64,000 nt of DNA from Cupriavidus oxalaticus (lineage in GTDB: Bacteria; Pseudomonadota; Gammaproteobacteria; Burkholderiales; Burkholderiaceae). Location: positions 930,001 to 994,000 of the forward strand of contig NZ_CP069812.1 in NCBI RefSeq assembly GCF_016894385.1. Direction: 5' to 3'. Both the position numbers and the translations under genes were made by a program. Under the pieces are notes generated by a model, which was not told where the DNA came from, did not search any database, and worked only from the letters and a program-made list of their open reading frames with translations. Below, in pieces: positions 43,668-55,042 of the stretch. Position 1 is the first letter of the stretch. Every line of letters starts with the position of its first letter.

Positions 43668-44318
43668 ATGAACTATCCTCATCCGCTGATCGCCCGTGAA
43701 GGCTGGCCGTTCCTGGCCGGCGCCTTTGTCATTTCGCTGCTGGTGCACGCCAGCGCGGGCTTCTGGTGGGCGCTGCCGCTGTGGATCATCACGGTGTTCG
43801 TGCTGCAGTTCTTCCGTGATCCGCCGCGCCCGATCCCGTCCGCGCCCAACGCGGTGCTGGCGCCGGCCGACGGCCGCATCGTCGTGGTCGAGAAGACCAT
43901 GGATCCGTATGCCAACCGCGAGGCGCTGAAGATCAGCGTCTTCATGAACGTCTTCAACGTGCATTCGAACCGCGTGTCGGTCGATGGCGCGGTGGAGAAG
44001 GTCGAATATTTCCCGGGCAAGTTCGTCAACGCCGACCTGGACAAGGCTTCGGTCGAAAACGAGCGCAATGCCGTGGTCATCCGCCGTGCCACCGACGGCC
44101 AGGTGGTCACGCTGGTGCAGGTGGCGGGCCTGGTGGCGCGCCGTATCCTCTGCTACACCAAGGTCGGCGACAAGCTCTCGCGCGGCCAGCGCTATGGCTT
44201 CATCCGCTTCGGCTCGCGCGTGGACGTGTACCTGCCGCTCGACGCGCGTCCGCGCGTGACCATTGGCGAGAAGGTGTCGGCGTCGTCGACCATCCTCGCC
44301 GAACTCGACGTGAAGTGA
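43668..44318 (+). CDS. psd: Phosphatidylserine decarboxylase proenzyme
   Basis: Makes phosphatidylethanolamine from phosphatidylserine at the inner membrane. The 216-residue length matches the short bacterial Psd class. Cleavage to form the pyruvoyl cofactor is expected at Gly-Ser in [15 protein letters not shown] near residue 183. Two N-terminal hydrophobic stretches ([20 protein letters not shown]) anchor the protein. It is followed at 42 bases by pssA, which makes its substrate. Confidence 0.95.
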   Translation: MNYPHPLIAREGWPFLAGAFVISLLVHASAGFWWALPLWIITVFVLQFFRDPPRPIPSAPNAVLAPADGRIVVVEKTMDPYANREALKISVFMNVFNVHSNRVSVDGAVEKVEYFPGKFVNADLDKASVENERNAVVIRRATDGQVVTLVQVAGLVARRILCYTKVGDKLSRGQRYGFIRFGSRVDVYLPLDARPRVTIGEKVSASSTILAELDVK

Positions 44319-44360
44319 GCGAAGGCCTGACCAGGACCACAGGACGACAGGAGGACTGCG

Positions 44361-45287
44361 ATGGTTGCCTTCCATCGACGTAACAAGCGGGTCAGCAGCG
44401 GCAACGTGACGCATCTGCGCCCGTTCCGCCATAACCAGCTGCGCGGTGCCGAAGACTATGACGACGATGCCGCGGACGACCACGACGACGTCGTCTACGA
44501 GCGCCAGCGGCCGCGCCGCCGCGGCATCTACCTGCTGCCCAACGCGTTCACCACCGCGGCGCTGTTCGCCGGCTTCTTCGCCATCGTGCAGGCGATGAAC
44601 ATGCGCTTCGACGTGGCCGCCATCGCGATCTTCGCGGCCATGGTGCTCGATGGCATGGACGGGCGCGTGGCGCGCATCACCAATACGCAGAGCGCGTTCG
44701 GCGAGCAGTATGACTCGCTGTCGGACATGACCTCGTTCGGCGTCGCGCCGGCGCTGGTGATGTACGAATGGATCCTGCATGACCTCGGCAAGTGGGGCTG
44801 GATCGCGGCCTTTGTCTACTGCACCTGCGCGGCGCTGCGGCTGGCGCGCTTCAACGCCAATATCGGCGTGGTCGACAAGCGCTTCTTCCAGGGCCTGCCC
44901 AGCCCGGCTGCCGCGGCACTGGTCGCCGGCTTTGTCTGGCTGGTGATCGACAACAAGCTGCCGGTCAAGGAGCTGTGGATGCCGTGGGTGGCGTTCGGCA
45001 TCACGCTGTACGCGGGGCTGTCGATGGTGTCCAACGCGCCGTTCTACAGCGGCAAGGCGCTGGATGTGCGCTACCGCGTGCCGTTCGGCATGATGGTGCT
45101 GGTCCTGGTGCTGTTCGTGGTGGTGTCGACCGATCCGCCGGTGGCGCTGTTCGGGCTGTTCGTCGCCTACGCGATCTCGGGCTACGTGCTGTGGGGCTGG
45201 CGAGCCATCCATGGGCAGCCGGGCGGAGTCCGCAAGGTGCGCGAAAGCGGCAATGGCGGCAATGGCGGAAACGGCGGCAACGGTTGA
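44361..45287 (+). CDS. pssA: CDP-diacylglycerol-serine O-phosphatidyltransferase
   Basis: Makes phosphatidylserine from CDP-diacylglycerol and serine, the step before Psd. The 308-residue membrane enzyme has the CDP-alcohol phosphotransferase signature DGMDGRVARITNTQSAFGEQ continuing to YDSLSD, and about eight helices. An unusual acidic N-terminal tail (DYDDDAADDHDD) precedes the first helix, and the C-terminus ends in four GNG-type tripeptides from a 9-base DNA repeat, a region likely to vary in length between strains. A hairpin with a UACG tetraloop follows. Confidence 0.94.
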   Translation: MVAFHRRNKRVSSGNVTHLRPFRHNQLRGAEDYDDDAADDHDDVVYERQRPRRRGIYLLPNAFTTAALFAGFFAIVQAMNMRFDVAAIAIFAAMVLDGMDGRVARITNTQSAFGEQYDSLSDMTSFGVAPALVMYEWILHDLGKWGWIAAFVYCTCAALRLARFNANIGVVDKRFFQGLPSPAAAALVAGFVWLVIDNKLPVKELWMPWVAFGITLYAGLSMVSNAPFYSGKALDVRYRVPFGMMVLVLVLFVVVSTDPPVALFGLFVAYAISGYVLWGWRAIHGQPGGVRKVRESGNGGNGGNGGNG

Positions 45288-45302
45288 TGGTTGCCGGCAG
45301 GG

Positions 45303-45322
45303 AAGGGCGCTACGGCGCCCTT
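45303..45322 (+). terminator. Hairpin with UACG tetraloop after pssA
   Basis: AAGGGCGC and GCGCCCTT pair perfectly around a UACG loop closed by C-G, a very stable tetraloop. The T content downstream is modest (TTCGTGCTTTC), so termination strength is uncertain. Confidence 0.6.
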
Positions 45323-45413
45323 CGTGCTTTCCCGGTTTCACAATTGTTTTCACGCCGCGGCCACCGGGCCGTGGCATTCTGCAGTGTTTTCCACTTACCG
45401 TCAGGAGGATGTC

Positions 45414-45917
45414 ATGGGCATGTTCGACTTCATCAAGGAAGCGGGGGAAAAGCTGTTCGGCACCGGCGAAGCCAAGGCGGCGCAGCAGGCCGCGGCGGCG
45501 GATGCGTCGGCCGAGAAGGTCGATGCCGCCAACCGTGCCGCGGGCGATGCGATCGAGGCGTATATCAGGAAGATGGGGCTCGATGCCACCGGGCTGATGG
45601 TGCAGGTGGATGGCTCGCAGGGCCTGGTGACGGTGTTCGGCGTGGCGCCCGACCAGGCTACGCGCGAGAAGATCATCCTGTGCGCCGGCAACGTCGATGG
45701 CGTGGACAAGGTCGAAGACAAGATGTCGGTCAACGTCGAGTCGTCCGAGTCGCAGTGGCATACCGTGGTCAAGGGCGACACGCTGTGGGCCATCGCGCAG
45801 GCCGCCTACGGCAACGGCGCCGAGTACAACAAGATCTTCGAGGCCAACAAGCCGATGCTTTCGCATCCGGACAAGATCTATCCGGGCCAGAAGTTGCGCA
45901 TCCCGCCCAAGGGCTGA
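45414..45917 (+). CDS. BON and LysM domain protein (Kbp/YgaU-like)
   Basis: A 167-residue protein without a signal peptide. A BON domain spans about residues 35-105 (AIEAYIRKMGLDATGLMVQV; VTVFGVAPDQATREKIILCA) and a LysM domain about 115-165 (WHTVVKGDTLWAIAQAAYGN; KIYPGQKLRIPPKG). The same two-domain layout is found in E. coli Kbp (YgaU), a cytoplasmic potassium-binding protein, so a potassium-sensing role is possible. The ATG has CAGGAGGATGTC upstream. It stands alone before the leuA leader. Confidence 0.9.
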   Translation: MGMFDFIKEAGEKLFGTGEAKAAQQAAAADASAEKVDAANRAAGDAIEAYIRKMGLDATGLMVQVDGSQGLVTVFGVAPDQATREKIILCAGNVDGVDKVEDKMSVNVESSESQWHTVVKGDTLWAIAQAAYGNGAEYNKIFEANKPMLSHPDKIYPGQKLRIPPKG

Positions 45918-45958
45918 AAAGCGCGGCGACAAGCGGGCGCGTGCGGCAAAACCCTGTA

Positions 45959-45987
45959 TTGCACGGGCGCGCCAAACCGGCTATAGT
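45959..45987 (+). promoter_or_regulatory. Promoter of the leuA leader
   Basis: TTGCAC (45959-45964) and TATAGT (45982-45987) are separated by 17 bases. This predicts transcription start at about 45993-45995, at or within two bases of the leader peptide's ATG. Confidence 0.75.
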
Positions 45988-45994
45988 CGCTCTC

Positions 45995-46075
45995 ATGATT
46001 TCGCGCCAAGTCCTACTCGCCCGCACCACCCTAGGTGGCCTACTAGGCCATCAGGTCGGGACGCGCGCGCGCTGA
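45995..46075 (+). CDS. leuL: leuA leader peptide (attenuator)
   Basis: A 26-residue open frame, MISRQVLLARTTLGGLLGHQ followed by VGTRAR. Five of 26 residues are Leu, in two runs, and four of the five use CTA, a codon almost absent from the surrounding GC-rich genes. It lies between a good promoter and an intrinsic terminator in front of leuA, so leucine-dependent ribosome stalling should decide whether leuA is transcribed. The predicted transcription start nearly coincides with the ATG and no ribosome binding site fits upstream, so the peptide may be translated from a leaderless RNA. A 9-bp hairpin (46069-46077 with 46088-46096) overlaps its stop codon. Confidence 0.85.
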   Translation: MISRQVLLARTTLGGLLGHQVGTRAR

Positions 46076-46115
46076 GGACAACGCTACCCTTAGCGCGGAA
46101 TCCGTAAGGAACACC

Positions 46116-46151
46116 AACGCCCCGGCCTGCTCGTGCACGCCGGGGCGTTTT
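46116..46151 (+). terminator. Attenuator terminator of leuA
   Basis: AACGCCCCGGC and GCCGGGGCGTT form a perfect 11-bp stem with a 12-base loop, and TTTT ends the 3' arm. It is 41 bases after the leader peptide stop and 95 bases before leuA. The alternative antiterminator pairing could not be assigned by eye. Confidence 0.88.
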
Positions 46152-46245
46152 GCATTCCACAGCCGTGGAGCGCGGAACAGGCGGTAAGCCCCGGACACGG
46201 CAGGCCGGGGACAGCACACCAGAAGCTACTCAGGAGCTCCACAAA

Positions 46246-47787
46246 ATGTCTGACAAACTCATCATTTTCGACACCACCTTGCGTGACGGCGAGCAGTCGC
46301 CCGGCGCTTCCATGACCCGCGAGGAAAAGATCCGTATCGCGCGCCAGCTGGAACGCCTGAAGGTCGATGTGATCGAGGCCGGTTTTGCGGCCAGCTCCAA
46401 CGGCGACTTCGAAGCCATCCGCTCGATCGCCCAGGTGGTGAAGGATTCCACCATCTGCTCGCTGGCCCGCGCCAACGACAAGGACATCGCCCGCGCGGCC
46501 GAAGCGCTCAAGCCGGCCAACTCGTTCCGCATCCACACCTTCATCGCCACGTCCGCGCTGCACATGGAGAAGAAGCTGCGCATGACGCCGGACCAGGTGT
46601 ACGAGCAGGCCCGCCTGGCAGTGCGCTTTGCGCGCCAGTTCACCGACGACATCGAGTTCTCGCCCGAGGACGGCAGCCGCTCGGACATGGACTTCCTGTG
46701 CCGCGTGCTCGAAGGCGTGATCGCGGAGGGCGCGACCACCATCAACCTGCCGGATACCGTGGGCTATGCCGTGCCGGAAGGCTACGCGGCGCTGATCCGC
46801 TCGGTGCGCGAGCGCATCCCGAATTCGGACAAGGCGATCTGGTCGGTGCACTGCCATAACGACCTCGGCATGGCAGTGGCCAACTCGCTCGCCGCGGTCA
46901 AGCTGGGCGGCGCGCGCCAGGTCGAGTGCACCATCAACGGCCTGGGCGAACGCGCCGGCAACACCAGCCTGGAAGAGGTGGTGATGGCGGTGAAGACCCG
47001 TCGCGACTACTTCGACCTGGACGTCGGCGTGGACACCACGCAGATCGTGCCGGCCTCCAAGCTGGTATCGCAGATCACCGGTTTCGTGGTGCAGCCGAAC
47101 AAGGCTGTGGTCGGCGCCAACGCTTTTGCGCATGCCTCGGGCATCCACCAGGATGGCGTGCTCAAGGCGCGCGACACCTACGAGATCATGCGTGCGGAGG
47201 ACGTGGGCTGGACCGCCAACAAGATCGTGCTGGGCAAGCTGTCGGGCCGCAACGCCTTCAAGCAGCGCCTGCAGGAACTCGGCATCGAGCTCGACAGCGA
47301 GAGCGAAGTCAACGCCGCCTTCACCCGCTTCAAGGAGCTGGCCGACCAGAAGGCCGAGATCTTCGACGAAGACATCATGGCGATCGTCTCGAACGAGGCC
47401 CAGCATGATGCGAACGAGCACTTCCGCTTCATCTCGCTGTCGCAGCGTTCCGAGACCGGCGAGCGCCCGCATGCACGCGTGGTGTTCAGCATGGACGGCC
47501 AGGAGCAGAGCGGCGAAGGCGAGGGCAACGGCCCGGTCGACGCCACGCTGCATGCGATCGAGTCGCGCGTGGCGAGCGGTGCCGAGATGGTGCTGTACTC
47601 GGTGAACGCGATCACCGGCGGCACCGAGGCCCAGGGCGAAGTGACCGTGCGCCTGTCCAAGGCCGGCCGCATCGTCAACGGTGTTGGCACGGACCCGGAT
47701 ATCGTCGCCGCCTCGGCCAAGGCCTACCTGGCCGCGCTGAACAAGCTGCACGACAAGGCCGTGCAGAAGATCAACCCGCAGATCTGA
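46246..47787 (+). CDS. leuA: 2-isopropylmalate synthase
   Basis: Condenses acetyl-CoA with 2-oxoisovalerate, the first committed step of leucine synthesis. The 513-residue protein starts [20 protein letters not shown], the catalytic DRE-TIM motif, with [20 protein letters not shown] supplying the metal-binding His pair and [18 protein letters not shown] following. The C-terminal leucine-binding allosteric domain runs from about residue 390. CAGGAGCTCCACAAA precedes the ATG. Expression is under the leader-peptide attenuator upstream, and the enzyme is probably feedback inhibited by leucine. Confidence 0.97.
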   Translation: MSDKLIIFDTTLRDGEQSPGASMTREEKIRIARQLERLKVDVIEAGFAASSNGDFEAIRSIAQVVKDSTICSLARANDKDIARAAEALKPANSFRIHTFIATSALHMEKKLRMTPDQVYEQARLAVRFARQFTDDIEFSPEDGSRSDMDFLCRVLEGVIAEGATTINLPDTVGYAVPEGYAALIRSVRERIPNSDKAIWSVHCHNDLGMAVANSLAAVKLGGARQVECTINGLGERAGNTSLEEVVMAVKTRRDYFDLDVGVDTTQIVPASKLVSQITGFVVQPNKAVVGANAFAHASGIHQDGVLKARDTYEIMRAEDVGWTANKIVLGKLSGRNAFKQRLQELGIELDSESEVNAAFTRFKELADQKAEIFDEDIMAIVSNEAQHDANEHFRFISLSQRSETGERPHARVVFSMDGQEQSGEGEGNGPVDATLHAIESRVASGAEMVLYSVNAITGGTEAQGEVTVRLSKAGRIVNGVGTDPDIVAASAKAYLAALNKLHDKAVQKINPQI

Positions 47788-47842
47788 CCAAGGCTTCTGC
47801 GTTAGACGGCGGACGGCTTACCCGGCCTGAGCGTACGGACCA

Positions 47843-47879
47843 AGCCCGCCATTCCCGACCCGGGGATGGCGGGCTTTTT
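47843..47879. terminator. Rho-independent terminator between leuA and the lipoprotein gene
   Basis: AGCCCGCCAT and ATGGCGGGCT pair perfectly around 13 bases, with TTTTT on the plus strand. It ends leuA transcription and lies just outside the stop of the converging lipoprotein gene. Confidence 0.88.
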
Positions 47880-47887
47880 CCATGGCC

Positions 47888-48415
47888 TCAGCGGCGCCGC
47901 TCGTCGGGATCGTAGAGCGGGTCCGGCGTGATCTGGGTCTGGCGCAGGATGCCGGCGTCGTCGAAATAGAAATTGAACAGCGACGGCCATACGTCTTCAT
48001 GGAGGAACCGGTATGACCACACCTCGCGCCGCATCCGCGGGTAGTACTCGACCGGCAGCCGCGTCACGCCGAAATGCTCGGCGACGTCCTCCCGCGTCCA
48101 GGTGCCGACCTGTGCCTTGTACAGCTCCAGCGACGACAGCACGTTGCGGAAGCTGGTCAGGTTGCCGTTGCGGTCGAACTCGGCAGCATAGGCGTACTGG
48201 CCCAGCGGCTGCTTGGAGTAGATCCAGCGCGAGGTGCCGTCGGGCAGGTTGAAGATATCGGTGGGCGGCCCGAATGTCGCCTGGACCGCCGCCTTGGGCT
48301 GGCCGACCAGCTTGGTGCCCTCCTGGACCGGCATCAACGTGGTGCAGGCGCAGAGCAGTGCGGCAGCAAGTGTCAGCGTGAGCCGGCGGGCACTGCCGGC
48401 AATTGCAGGGTTCAT
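47888..48415 (-). CDS. Predicted lipoprotein
   Basis: A 175-residue exported lipoprotein of unrecognised function. The N-terminus has a signal peptide ending LAAALLCACTT, where Cys24 is a plausible lipid-modified residue (the -2 position is Cys, slightly unusual). The mature part has a SmpA/OmlA-like beginning (GTKLVGQPKAAVQATFGPPT) and repeated aromatic strands (RWIYSKQPLGQYAYAAEFDR; EVWSYRFL, WPSLFNFYFDDAG). That pattern, a G-x-P segment followed by W-x-Y strands with a final phenylalanine-rich strand, suggests an outer-membrane assembly or small beta lipoprotein. It converges with leuA. Confidence 0.82.
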   Translation of the reverse strand: MNPAIAGSARRLTLTLAAALLCACTTLMPVQEGTKLVGQPKAAVQATFGPPTDIFNLPDGTSRWIYSKQPLGQYAYAAEFDRNGNLTSFRNVLSSLELYKAQVGTWTREDVAEHFGVTRLPVEYYPRMRREVWSYRFLHEDVWPSLFNFYFDDAGILRQTQITPDPLYDPDERRR

Positions 48416-48614
48416 CACGGCCTCGGTCAATGCTTTGCGGATATCGAGAGTGTAGTCCCGCGCCTGCCGTTGTGTGGTCTTGGCGCTCCTTTTTGCTGCT
48501 TCTTCGCCCAATATGATGGCATCCGAGCCAAATCCCGCCGGTCTCGCGCAAGTGGCCGTCATTTGCGCCAGATTGGCATGCTGCCGTACCATCCACCGCT
48601 TTCGGGGAGAGACT

Positions 48615-49871
48615 ATGCGGGGCGTGGCGCGGTTGCGAGGTTGGCTGGGCGGCTTGTTGTTGGCAGTGGCAGCGGGCGCGTCCGCGCAGGAGCCGATCCG
48701 GCTGGGGATGATCGACGGACTTTCCGGCCCGTTCGCCAACGCGGGCGAGGCCGTGGCGCGCAACCTGCGCCTGGCGATCGAGCGCGTCAATGCCCGCGGC
48801 GGCGTCAAGACCGCCGAAGGCGCCCGGCCCTTCGAGCTGGTGACGTTCGACAGCAAGGGCAATGTCGACGAGAGCCTGATCCAGTTCCGCGCCCTGACTG
48901 ACCGGCGCATTCCCTTCGTCCTGCAGGGCAACAGTTCGGCCGTGGCCGGGGCGCTGGTCTCTGCCGTCAACCGGCACAATGCGCGCCAGCCCGATGCGCG
49001 CGTGCTGTTCCTGAACTATTCGGCGGTCGATCCCAGCCTGACCAACGAGAACTGCAGCTTCTGGCATTTCCGTTTCGACGCCAGTGCCGACATGCGCATG
49101 CAGGCGCTGACCGAGGTCATCCGGCAGGACCAGTCCGTGCGCAAGGTCTACCTGATCGACCAGGACTACAGCTTCGGCCACCAGGTGGCGCGCTCGGCGC
49201 GCGAGATGCTGGCCGCGCGCCGCCCGGACATCCAGATCGTCGGCGACGAATTCCATCCGATCGGCAAGATCAAGGATTTTGCCCCCTATATCGCCAAGAT
49301 CAAGGCGAGCGGCGCCGACGCGGTCATCACCGGCAACTGGGGCAACGACCTGACGCTGATGGTCAAGGCTGCGCGCGAGGGCGGGCTGCAGGCCAGGTTC
49401 TACACCTTCTACGGCAACGGCCTGGGCGCCCCCGCGGCAATGGGGGATGCCGGCGTCGGCCGCGTGCTGGCGGTGGCCGAATGGCACCCGAACGTGGGCG
49501 GCGCTGCCTCGGATGCGTTTTACCAGCAGTTCCGCGCGCGTTACCCCGAGCCGAAGGACGATTACGTGCATCTGCGCATGCAGATGATGGTGGAAATGCT
49601 GGCGCGCGCCATCGAGAAGGCGGGTACCACCGACGCGGTCAAGGTGGCGCGGGCGCTGGAGAACATGCGTTACGTCAACGACTTCCATGAAGCCACCATC
49701 CGCGCCGAGGACCACCAGGTGCTGCAGCCGCTGTATGTGTCCGTGATGGACAGGCAGGGCGGCGTGGTGCGGTTCGACAACGAGGGCTCGGGCTACGGCT
49801 TCCGCACCGTGCGCAAGCTGAAGGCGGCGCAGAGCACGCTGCCGACCACGTGCCGGATGGAGCGCCCTTGA
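48615..49871 (+). CDS. Periplasmic branched-chain amino acid-type ABC solute-binding protein
   Basis: A 418-residue protein of the Leu/Ile/Val-binding (type I periplasmic) family. A signal peptide covers about 25 residues (LGGLLLAVAAGASAQ). The mature part starts EPIRLGMIDGLSGPFANAGE, then has FELVTFDSKGNVDESLIQFR and VYLIDQDYSFGHQVARSARE. No permease or ATPase gene adjoins, so it is an orphan binding protein. The ligand may be an amino acid, an amide or an aromatic acid. Its promoter would lie in 48416-48614. Confidence 0.9.
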   Translation: MRGVARLRGWLGGLLLAVAAGASAQEPIRLGMIDGLSGPFANAGEAVARNLRLAIERVNARGGVKTAEGARPFELVTFDSKGNVDESLIQFRALTDRRIPFVLQGNSSAVAGALVSAVNRHNARQPDARVLFLNYSAVDPSLTNENCSFWHFRFDASADMRMQALTEVIRQDQSVRKVYLIDQDYSFGHQVARSAREMLAARRPDIQIVGDEFHPIGKIKDFAPYIAKIKASGADAVITGNWGNDLTLMVKAAREGGLQARFYTFYGNGLGAPAAMGDAGVGRVLAVAEWHPNVGGAASDAFYQQFRARYPEPKDDYVHLRMQMMVEMLARAIEKAGTTDAVKVARALENMRYVNDFHEATIRAEDHQVLQPLYVSVMDRQGGVVRFDNEGSGYGFRTVRKLKAAQSTLPTTCRMERP

Positions 49872-49922
49872 GCGCTGGAATGCCGCGCGGGGGTTCCGAT
49901 TCTCCTCGCGCGCCTTTTCGGC

Positions 49923-49928
49923 TATAAT
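49923..49928 (+). promoter_or_regulatory. -10 element of rpsO
   Basis: A perfect TATAAT 106 bases before the rpsO start; no convincing -35 is seen at standard spacing. The transcript would have a leader of about 100 bases, in which rpsO mRNA autoregulation by S15 could operate. Confidence 0.6.
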
Positions 49929-50033
49929 GCGCGGCTGTCGTCGACTGGCTCCTGGCCGGATGGCGGCAGATCCGTGACACGACGCATGCGGCGCATCCCG
50001 CGCTGTGGCGGTCGCAAGTGAAAGGAAATCATC

Positions 50034-50303
50034 ATGGCAGTCGCCGATATCAACAAGTCCGAAGTCATCAAGCAGTTCGCCCGTGGCGCCAACGACACCG
50101 GCAGCCCCGAAGTGCAAGTGGCCCTGCTGACCACCCGCATCAACGAACTGACCCCGCACTTCAAGGCCAACATGAAGGATCACCATAGCCGCCGCGGCCT
50201 GCTGCGCATGGTGAGCCGCCGTCGCCGCCTGCTGGACTACCTCAAGTCCAACGACGCCGACCGCTACCGCGCCCTGATCGAAAAGCTGGGCCTGCGCAAG
50301 TAA
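50034..50303 (+). CDS. rpsO: 30S ribosomal protein S15
   Basis: An 89-residue ribosomal protein that binds the 16S rRNA central domain. The sequence has the family motif [19 protein letters not shown] and the C-terminal [20 protein letters not shown] with [27 protein letters not shown] precedes the ATG. As usual in proteobacteria, pnp follows. A terminator separates them here, so pnp may be transcribed partly by readthrough. Confidence 0.98.
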   Translation: MAVADINKSEVIKQFARGANDTGSPEVQVALLTTRINELTPHFKANMKDHHSRRGLLRMVSRRRRLLDYLKSNDADRYRALIEKLGLRK

Positions 50304-50372
50304 GCTCGCGCAAGAGGTTGCGTACGATGGCAGCGCGATTCCTGGGTTTGCACGGTTTCGCGTGAGGCCTGG

Positions 50373-50406
50373 ATGCCTGCTTCAGCATTGCTGGGGCAGG
50401 CATTTT
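50373..50406 (+). terminator. Rho-independent terminator of rpsO
   Basis: ATGCCTGC and GCAGGCAT pair, with inner CAGC/GCTG pairing, followed by TTTTGC. It lies 70 bases after rpsO. Confidence 0.82.
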
Positions 50407-50595
50407 GCATTTCTGGCCGGGCGATTGGGCGCGGGCCGGCAATGCTGCAGGTTGTTGGAGTGATTTTCGCTTCACTGCTTCCGGCGCGGATTCCGATTCG
50501 CCGGAAGTCCGTTGCGGCAAGGCGCGCAACGGAGTAAGTTGTTCTTTTTTTCTGGTTTTAGTATCCGGAACGGCCAAGGAAACAGGGCTTTGTGT

Positions 50596-50641
50596 CATTC
50601 CAGCGCGGCATCGGCAACAGTGACAGTGCCGCGCTGGAATG
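50596..50641 (+). other. Long perfect hairpin in the pnp leader
   Basis: CATTCCAGCGCGGCA and its exact complement form a 15-bp stem with a 16-base loop, ending 127 bases before pnp. It has the position of the RNase III-cleaved leader stem that mediates autoregulation of pnp in E. coli. It could instead be a dispersed intergenic repeat. The remainder of 50407-50767 holds no gene. Confidence 0.65.
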
Positions 50642-50767
50642 GCATAGCACTTCCCTGCGACTGCAGCTGTCTCCGGCAGTTAGCCTGCGGCTGAGAACGC
50701 AGGCGTGGCACGCTGCGCAATGATCGCGAGCAGTGATCGCGGCGTGCATGCAAGACAAGGAATGCTC

Positions 50768-52942
<2,175 letters not shown>

Positions 52943-52995
52943 GCGGGACTGTGACTGTCCCAAGGTGCCGCCGCAAGGCGGTGCCGCGGAAAAAT

Positions 52996-53022
52996 GGCCG
53001 GGCGATGCCCGGCCGTTTTTTT
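52996..53022 (+). terminator. Rho-independent terminator of pnp
   Basis: GGCCGGGC and GCCCGGCC pair around GAT and are followed by G and seven T residues. Confidence 0.93.
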
Positions 53023-53097
53023 GTTTACACTGCGGCAACCCATCGAGCCCCCATCGAGCCAACGCTCACACCGAGCAAAGACAAGGAGCAAAGAAGC

Positions 53098-54102
53098 ATG
53101 CAAGCCATCGAGATCCGCGAATACGGCGCCCCCGAAGTCCTCCAGCTGACCGAGCGGCCCGATCCGGTGCCCGCCGCGGGCGAGGTGCTGATCCGCGTGG
53201 CGGCCGCCGGCGTGAACCGCCCGGACGTATTCCAGCGCACCGGCAACTATCCGGTGCCGCCGGGTGCGTCGGACCTGCCTGGCCTGGAAGTGGCGGGCGT
53301 GGTGGTCGGCGGCGACCTGTCCCATGCCGACAACCGCTTCGGCTTGAAGGTGGGCGACCGCGTCTGCGCGCTGGTGCAGGGCGGCGGCTACGCGCAGCTG
53401 TGCACCGCGCCGCTGGCACAGGTATTGCCGGCGCCTGACGGCCTCAGCGATATCGAAGCCGCCGCGCTGCCGGAAACCTTCTTCACGGTGTGGAGCAATG
53501 TGTTCGACCGCGGCTACCTGGGCCAGGGCCCGCGTGGCAAGGACGAAACACTGCTGATCCAGGGCGGCTCCAGCGGCATCGGCACCACCGCGATCCAGAT
53601 CGCCAAGGCGCTCGGCTTCAAGGTGTTCGTCACCGCCGGCACCGATGAAAAGTGCAAGGCGTGCGAGGACCTCGGTGCCGATCGCGCGATCAACTACAAG
53701 ACGCAGGACTTCGTTGCCGAGGTGGCGGCGCTGACCGGCGGCAAGGGCGTCGACGTGATCCTCGACATGGTGGCCGGCCCGTACCTGGCACGCGAGCTGA
53801 AGTGCATCGCCGACGACGGCCGCATCGTCATCATCGCGCTGCTGGGCGGCGCCAAAGCCGAGATCCCGCTGGGCGATATCCTGCGCCGCCGCATCACCGT
53901 GACGGGCTCGACGCTGCGTCCGCGCCCGGCCTCGTTCAAGGGCAAGATCGCCGCGGCGCTGCACGAGCAGGTGTGGCCGCTGCTGGCCGCCGGCAAGATC
54001 AAGCCGGTGATCCACCAGGTCTTCCCGGCCGCGCAAGCCGCCGACGCGCACCGCCTGATGGAGTCGAGCGAGCATATTGGCAAGATCGTGCTGACCTGGT
54101 GA
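53098..54102 (+). CDS. NAD(P)H quinone oxidoreductase (zeta-crystallin/PIG3-like)
   Basis: A 334-residue medium-chain dehydrogenase/reductase without zinc ligands. The N-terminal GroES-like part has RVAAAGVNRPDVFQRTGNYP; the nucleotide-binding domain has LLIQGGSSGIGTTAIQIAKA (GxGxxA-type), with HEQVWPLLAAGKIKPVIHQV near the end. It resembles PIG3-type quinone oxidoreductases, which reduce quinones with NADPH. The ATG has AAGGAGCAAAGAAGC upstream. It lies between pnp and tpiA, as commonly in Burkholderiaceae. A 10-bp hairpin without a T-run (54148-54174) follows. Confidence 0.92.
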   Translation: MQAIEIREYGAPEVLQLTERPDPVPAAGEVLIRVAAAGVNRPDVFQRTGNYPVPPGASDLPGLEVAGVVVGGDLSHADNRFGLKVGDRVCALVQGGGYAQLCTAPLAQVLPAPDGLSDIEAAALPETFFTVWSNVFDRGYLGQGPRGKDETLLIQGGSSGIGTTAIQIAKALGFKVFVTAGTDEKCKACEDLGADRAINYKTQDFVAEVAALTGGKGVDVILDMVAGPYLARELKCIADDGRIVIIALLGGAKAEIPLGDILRRRITVTGSTLRPRPASFKGKIAAALHEQVWPLLAAGKIKPVIHQVFPAAQAADAHRLMESSEHIGKIVLTW

Positions 54103-54231
54103 TGCCGCGCGCCGTGTGCTGGTGCTGAAGCCACGCAACAAAATTGCCGCCGCCCGCCGTTGTCGGGCGGCGGTAGCGTCCCGCCCCTGCCACACGCTAC
54201 AATAGCGGGTTTGATTTTGGAGGGGCACCTC

Positions 54232-54969
54232 GTGAGACAAAAGCTCGTCATCGGCAATTGGAAGATGCATGGCAGCCTGGCTGCGAACGCGGCGCTGCTG
54301 GAAGGAATCAAGGCCGGCGTGGCGCGTGCGTCGCTGGCGGTGTGCGCACCGTTCCCCTATCTTGCACAATGCCAGGCGGCGCTGAATGGCTCGCAAGTGG
54401 CTTGGGGCGCACAGGATGTCTCGGCGGAGGCGCGCGGCGCTTTCACCGGTGAGGTGGCTGCATCGATGCTGGGTGAGTTCGGCTGCGCTTATGCGCTGGT
54501 CGGCCACTCGGAGCGTCGCACCTACCATGGCGAAACCGACCAGGTCGTGGCCGCCAAGGCGCTGCGCGCGCTGGAATTCGGCATCGTCCCCGTGGTCTGC
54601 GTCGGCGAAACGCTGGCCGAGCGCGAGGCCGGCCAGACCGAGGCCGTCGTCGGGCGCCAGCTGCAGGCCGTGCTGGATGCGCTGTCGGTGGAGCAGCTGA
54701 GCCGCGTGGTGCTGGCCTACGAGCCGGTCTGGGCGATCGGTACCGGCAAGACCGCGACCAGCGCGCAGGCGCAAGCCGTGCATGCTTTCCTGCGTGGCAA
54801 GGTGGCGGAGCGCGACGCCGGCGTGGCGCAGCGCATGGCCATCCTGTACGGTGGCAGCGTCAAACCGGACAATGCGGCCGAACTGTTTTCCATGGCCGAT
54901 ATCGACGGGGGGCTGATTGGTGGTGCCTCGCTGAAGTCGGAAGATTTTCTCGCGATCGGCAACGCCTGA
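54232..54969 (+). CDS. tpiA: Triose-phosphate isomerase
   Basis: Interconverts dihydroxyacetone phosphate and glyceraldehyde 3-phosphate. The 245-residue TIM barrel has the N-terminal [12 protein letters not shown], catalytic [13 protein letters not shown], the catalytic Glu in [20 protein letters not shown], and phosphate-binding [11 protein letters not shown] and GGLIGGASL. Translation starts at a GTG with TTTGGAGGGGCACCTC upstream. A TACAAT -10 at 54198-54203 gives a short leader. secG follows at 73 bases. Confidence 0.97.
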   Translation: MRQKLVIGNWKMHGSLAANAALLEGIKAGVARASLAVCAPFPYLAQCQAALNGSQVAWGAQDVSAEARGAFTGEVAASMLGEFGCAYALVGHSERRTYHGETDQVVAAKALRALEFGIVPVVCVGETLAEREAGQTEAVVGRQLQAVLDALSVEQLSRVVLAYEPVWAIGTGKTATSAQAQAVHAFLRGKVAERDAGVAQRMAILYGGSVKPDNAAELFSMADIDGGLIGGASLKSEDFLAIGNA

Positions 54970-55042
54970 ATGCCGGCCGCTCCGATCGTTTCGACGGTTT
55001 CGATCAGGAAGTAACCAGGCAAGTAACGCTTATTTAAATCAA

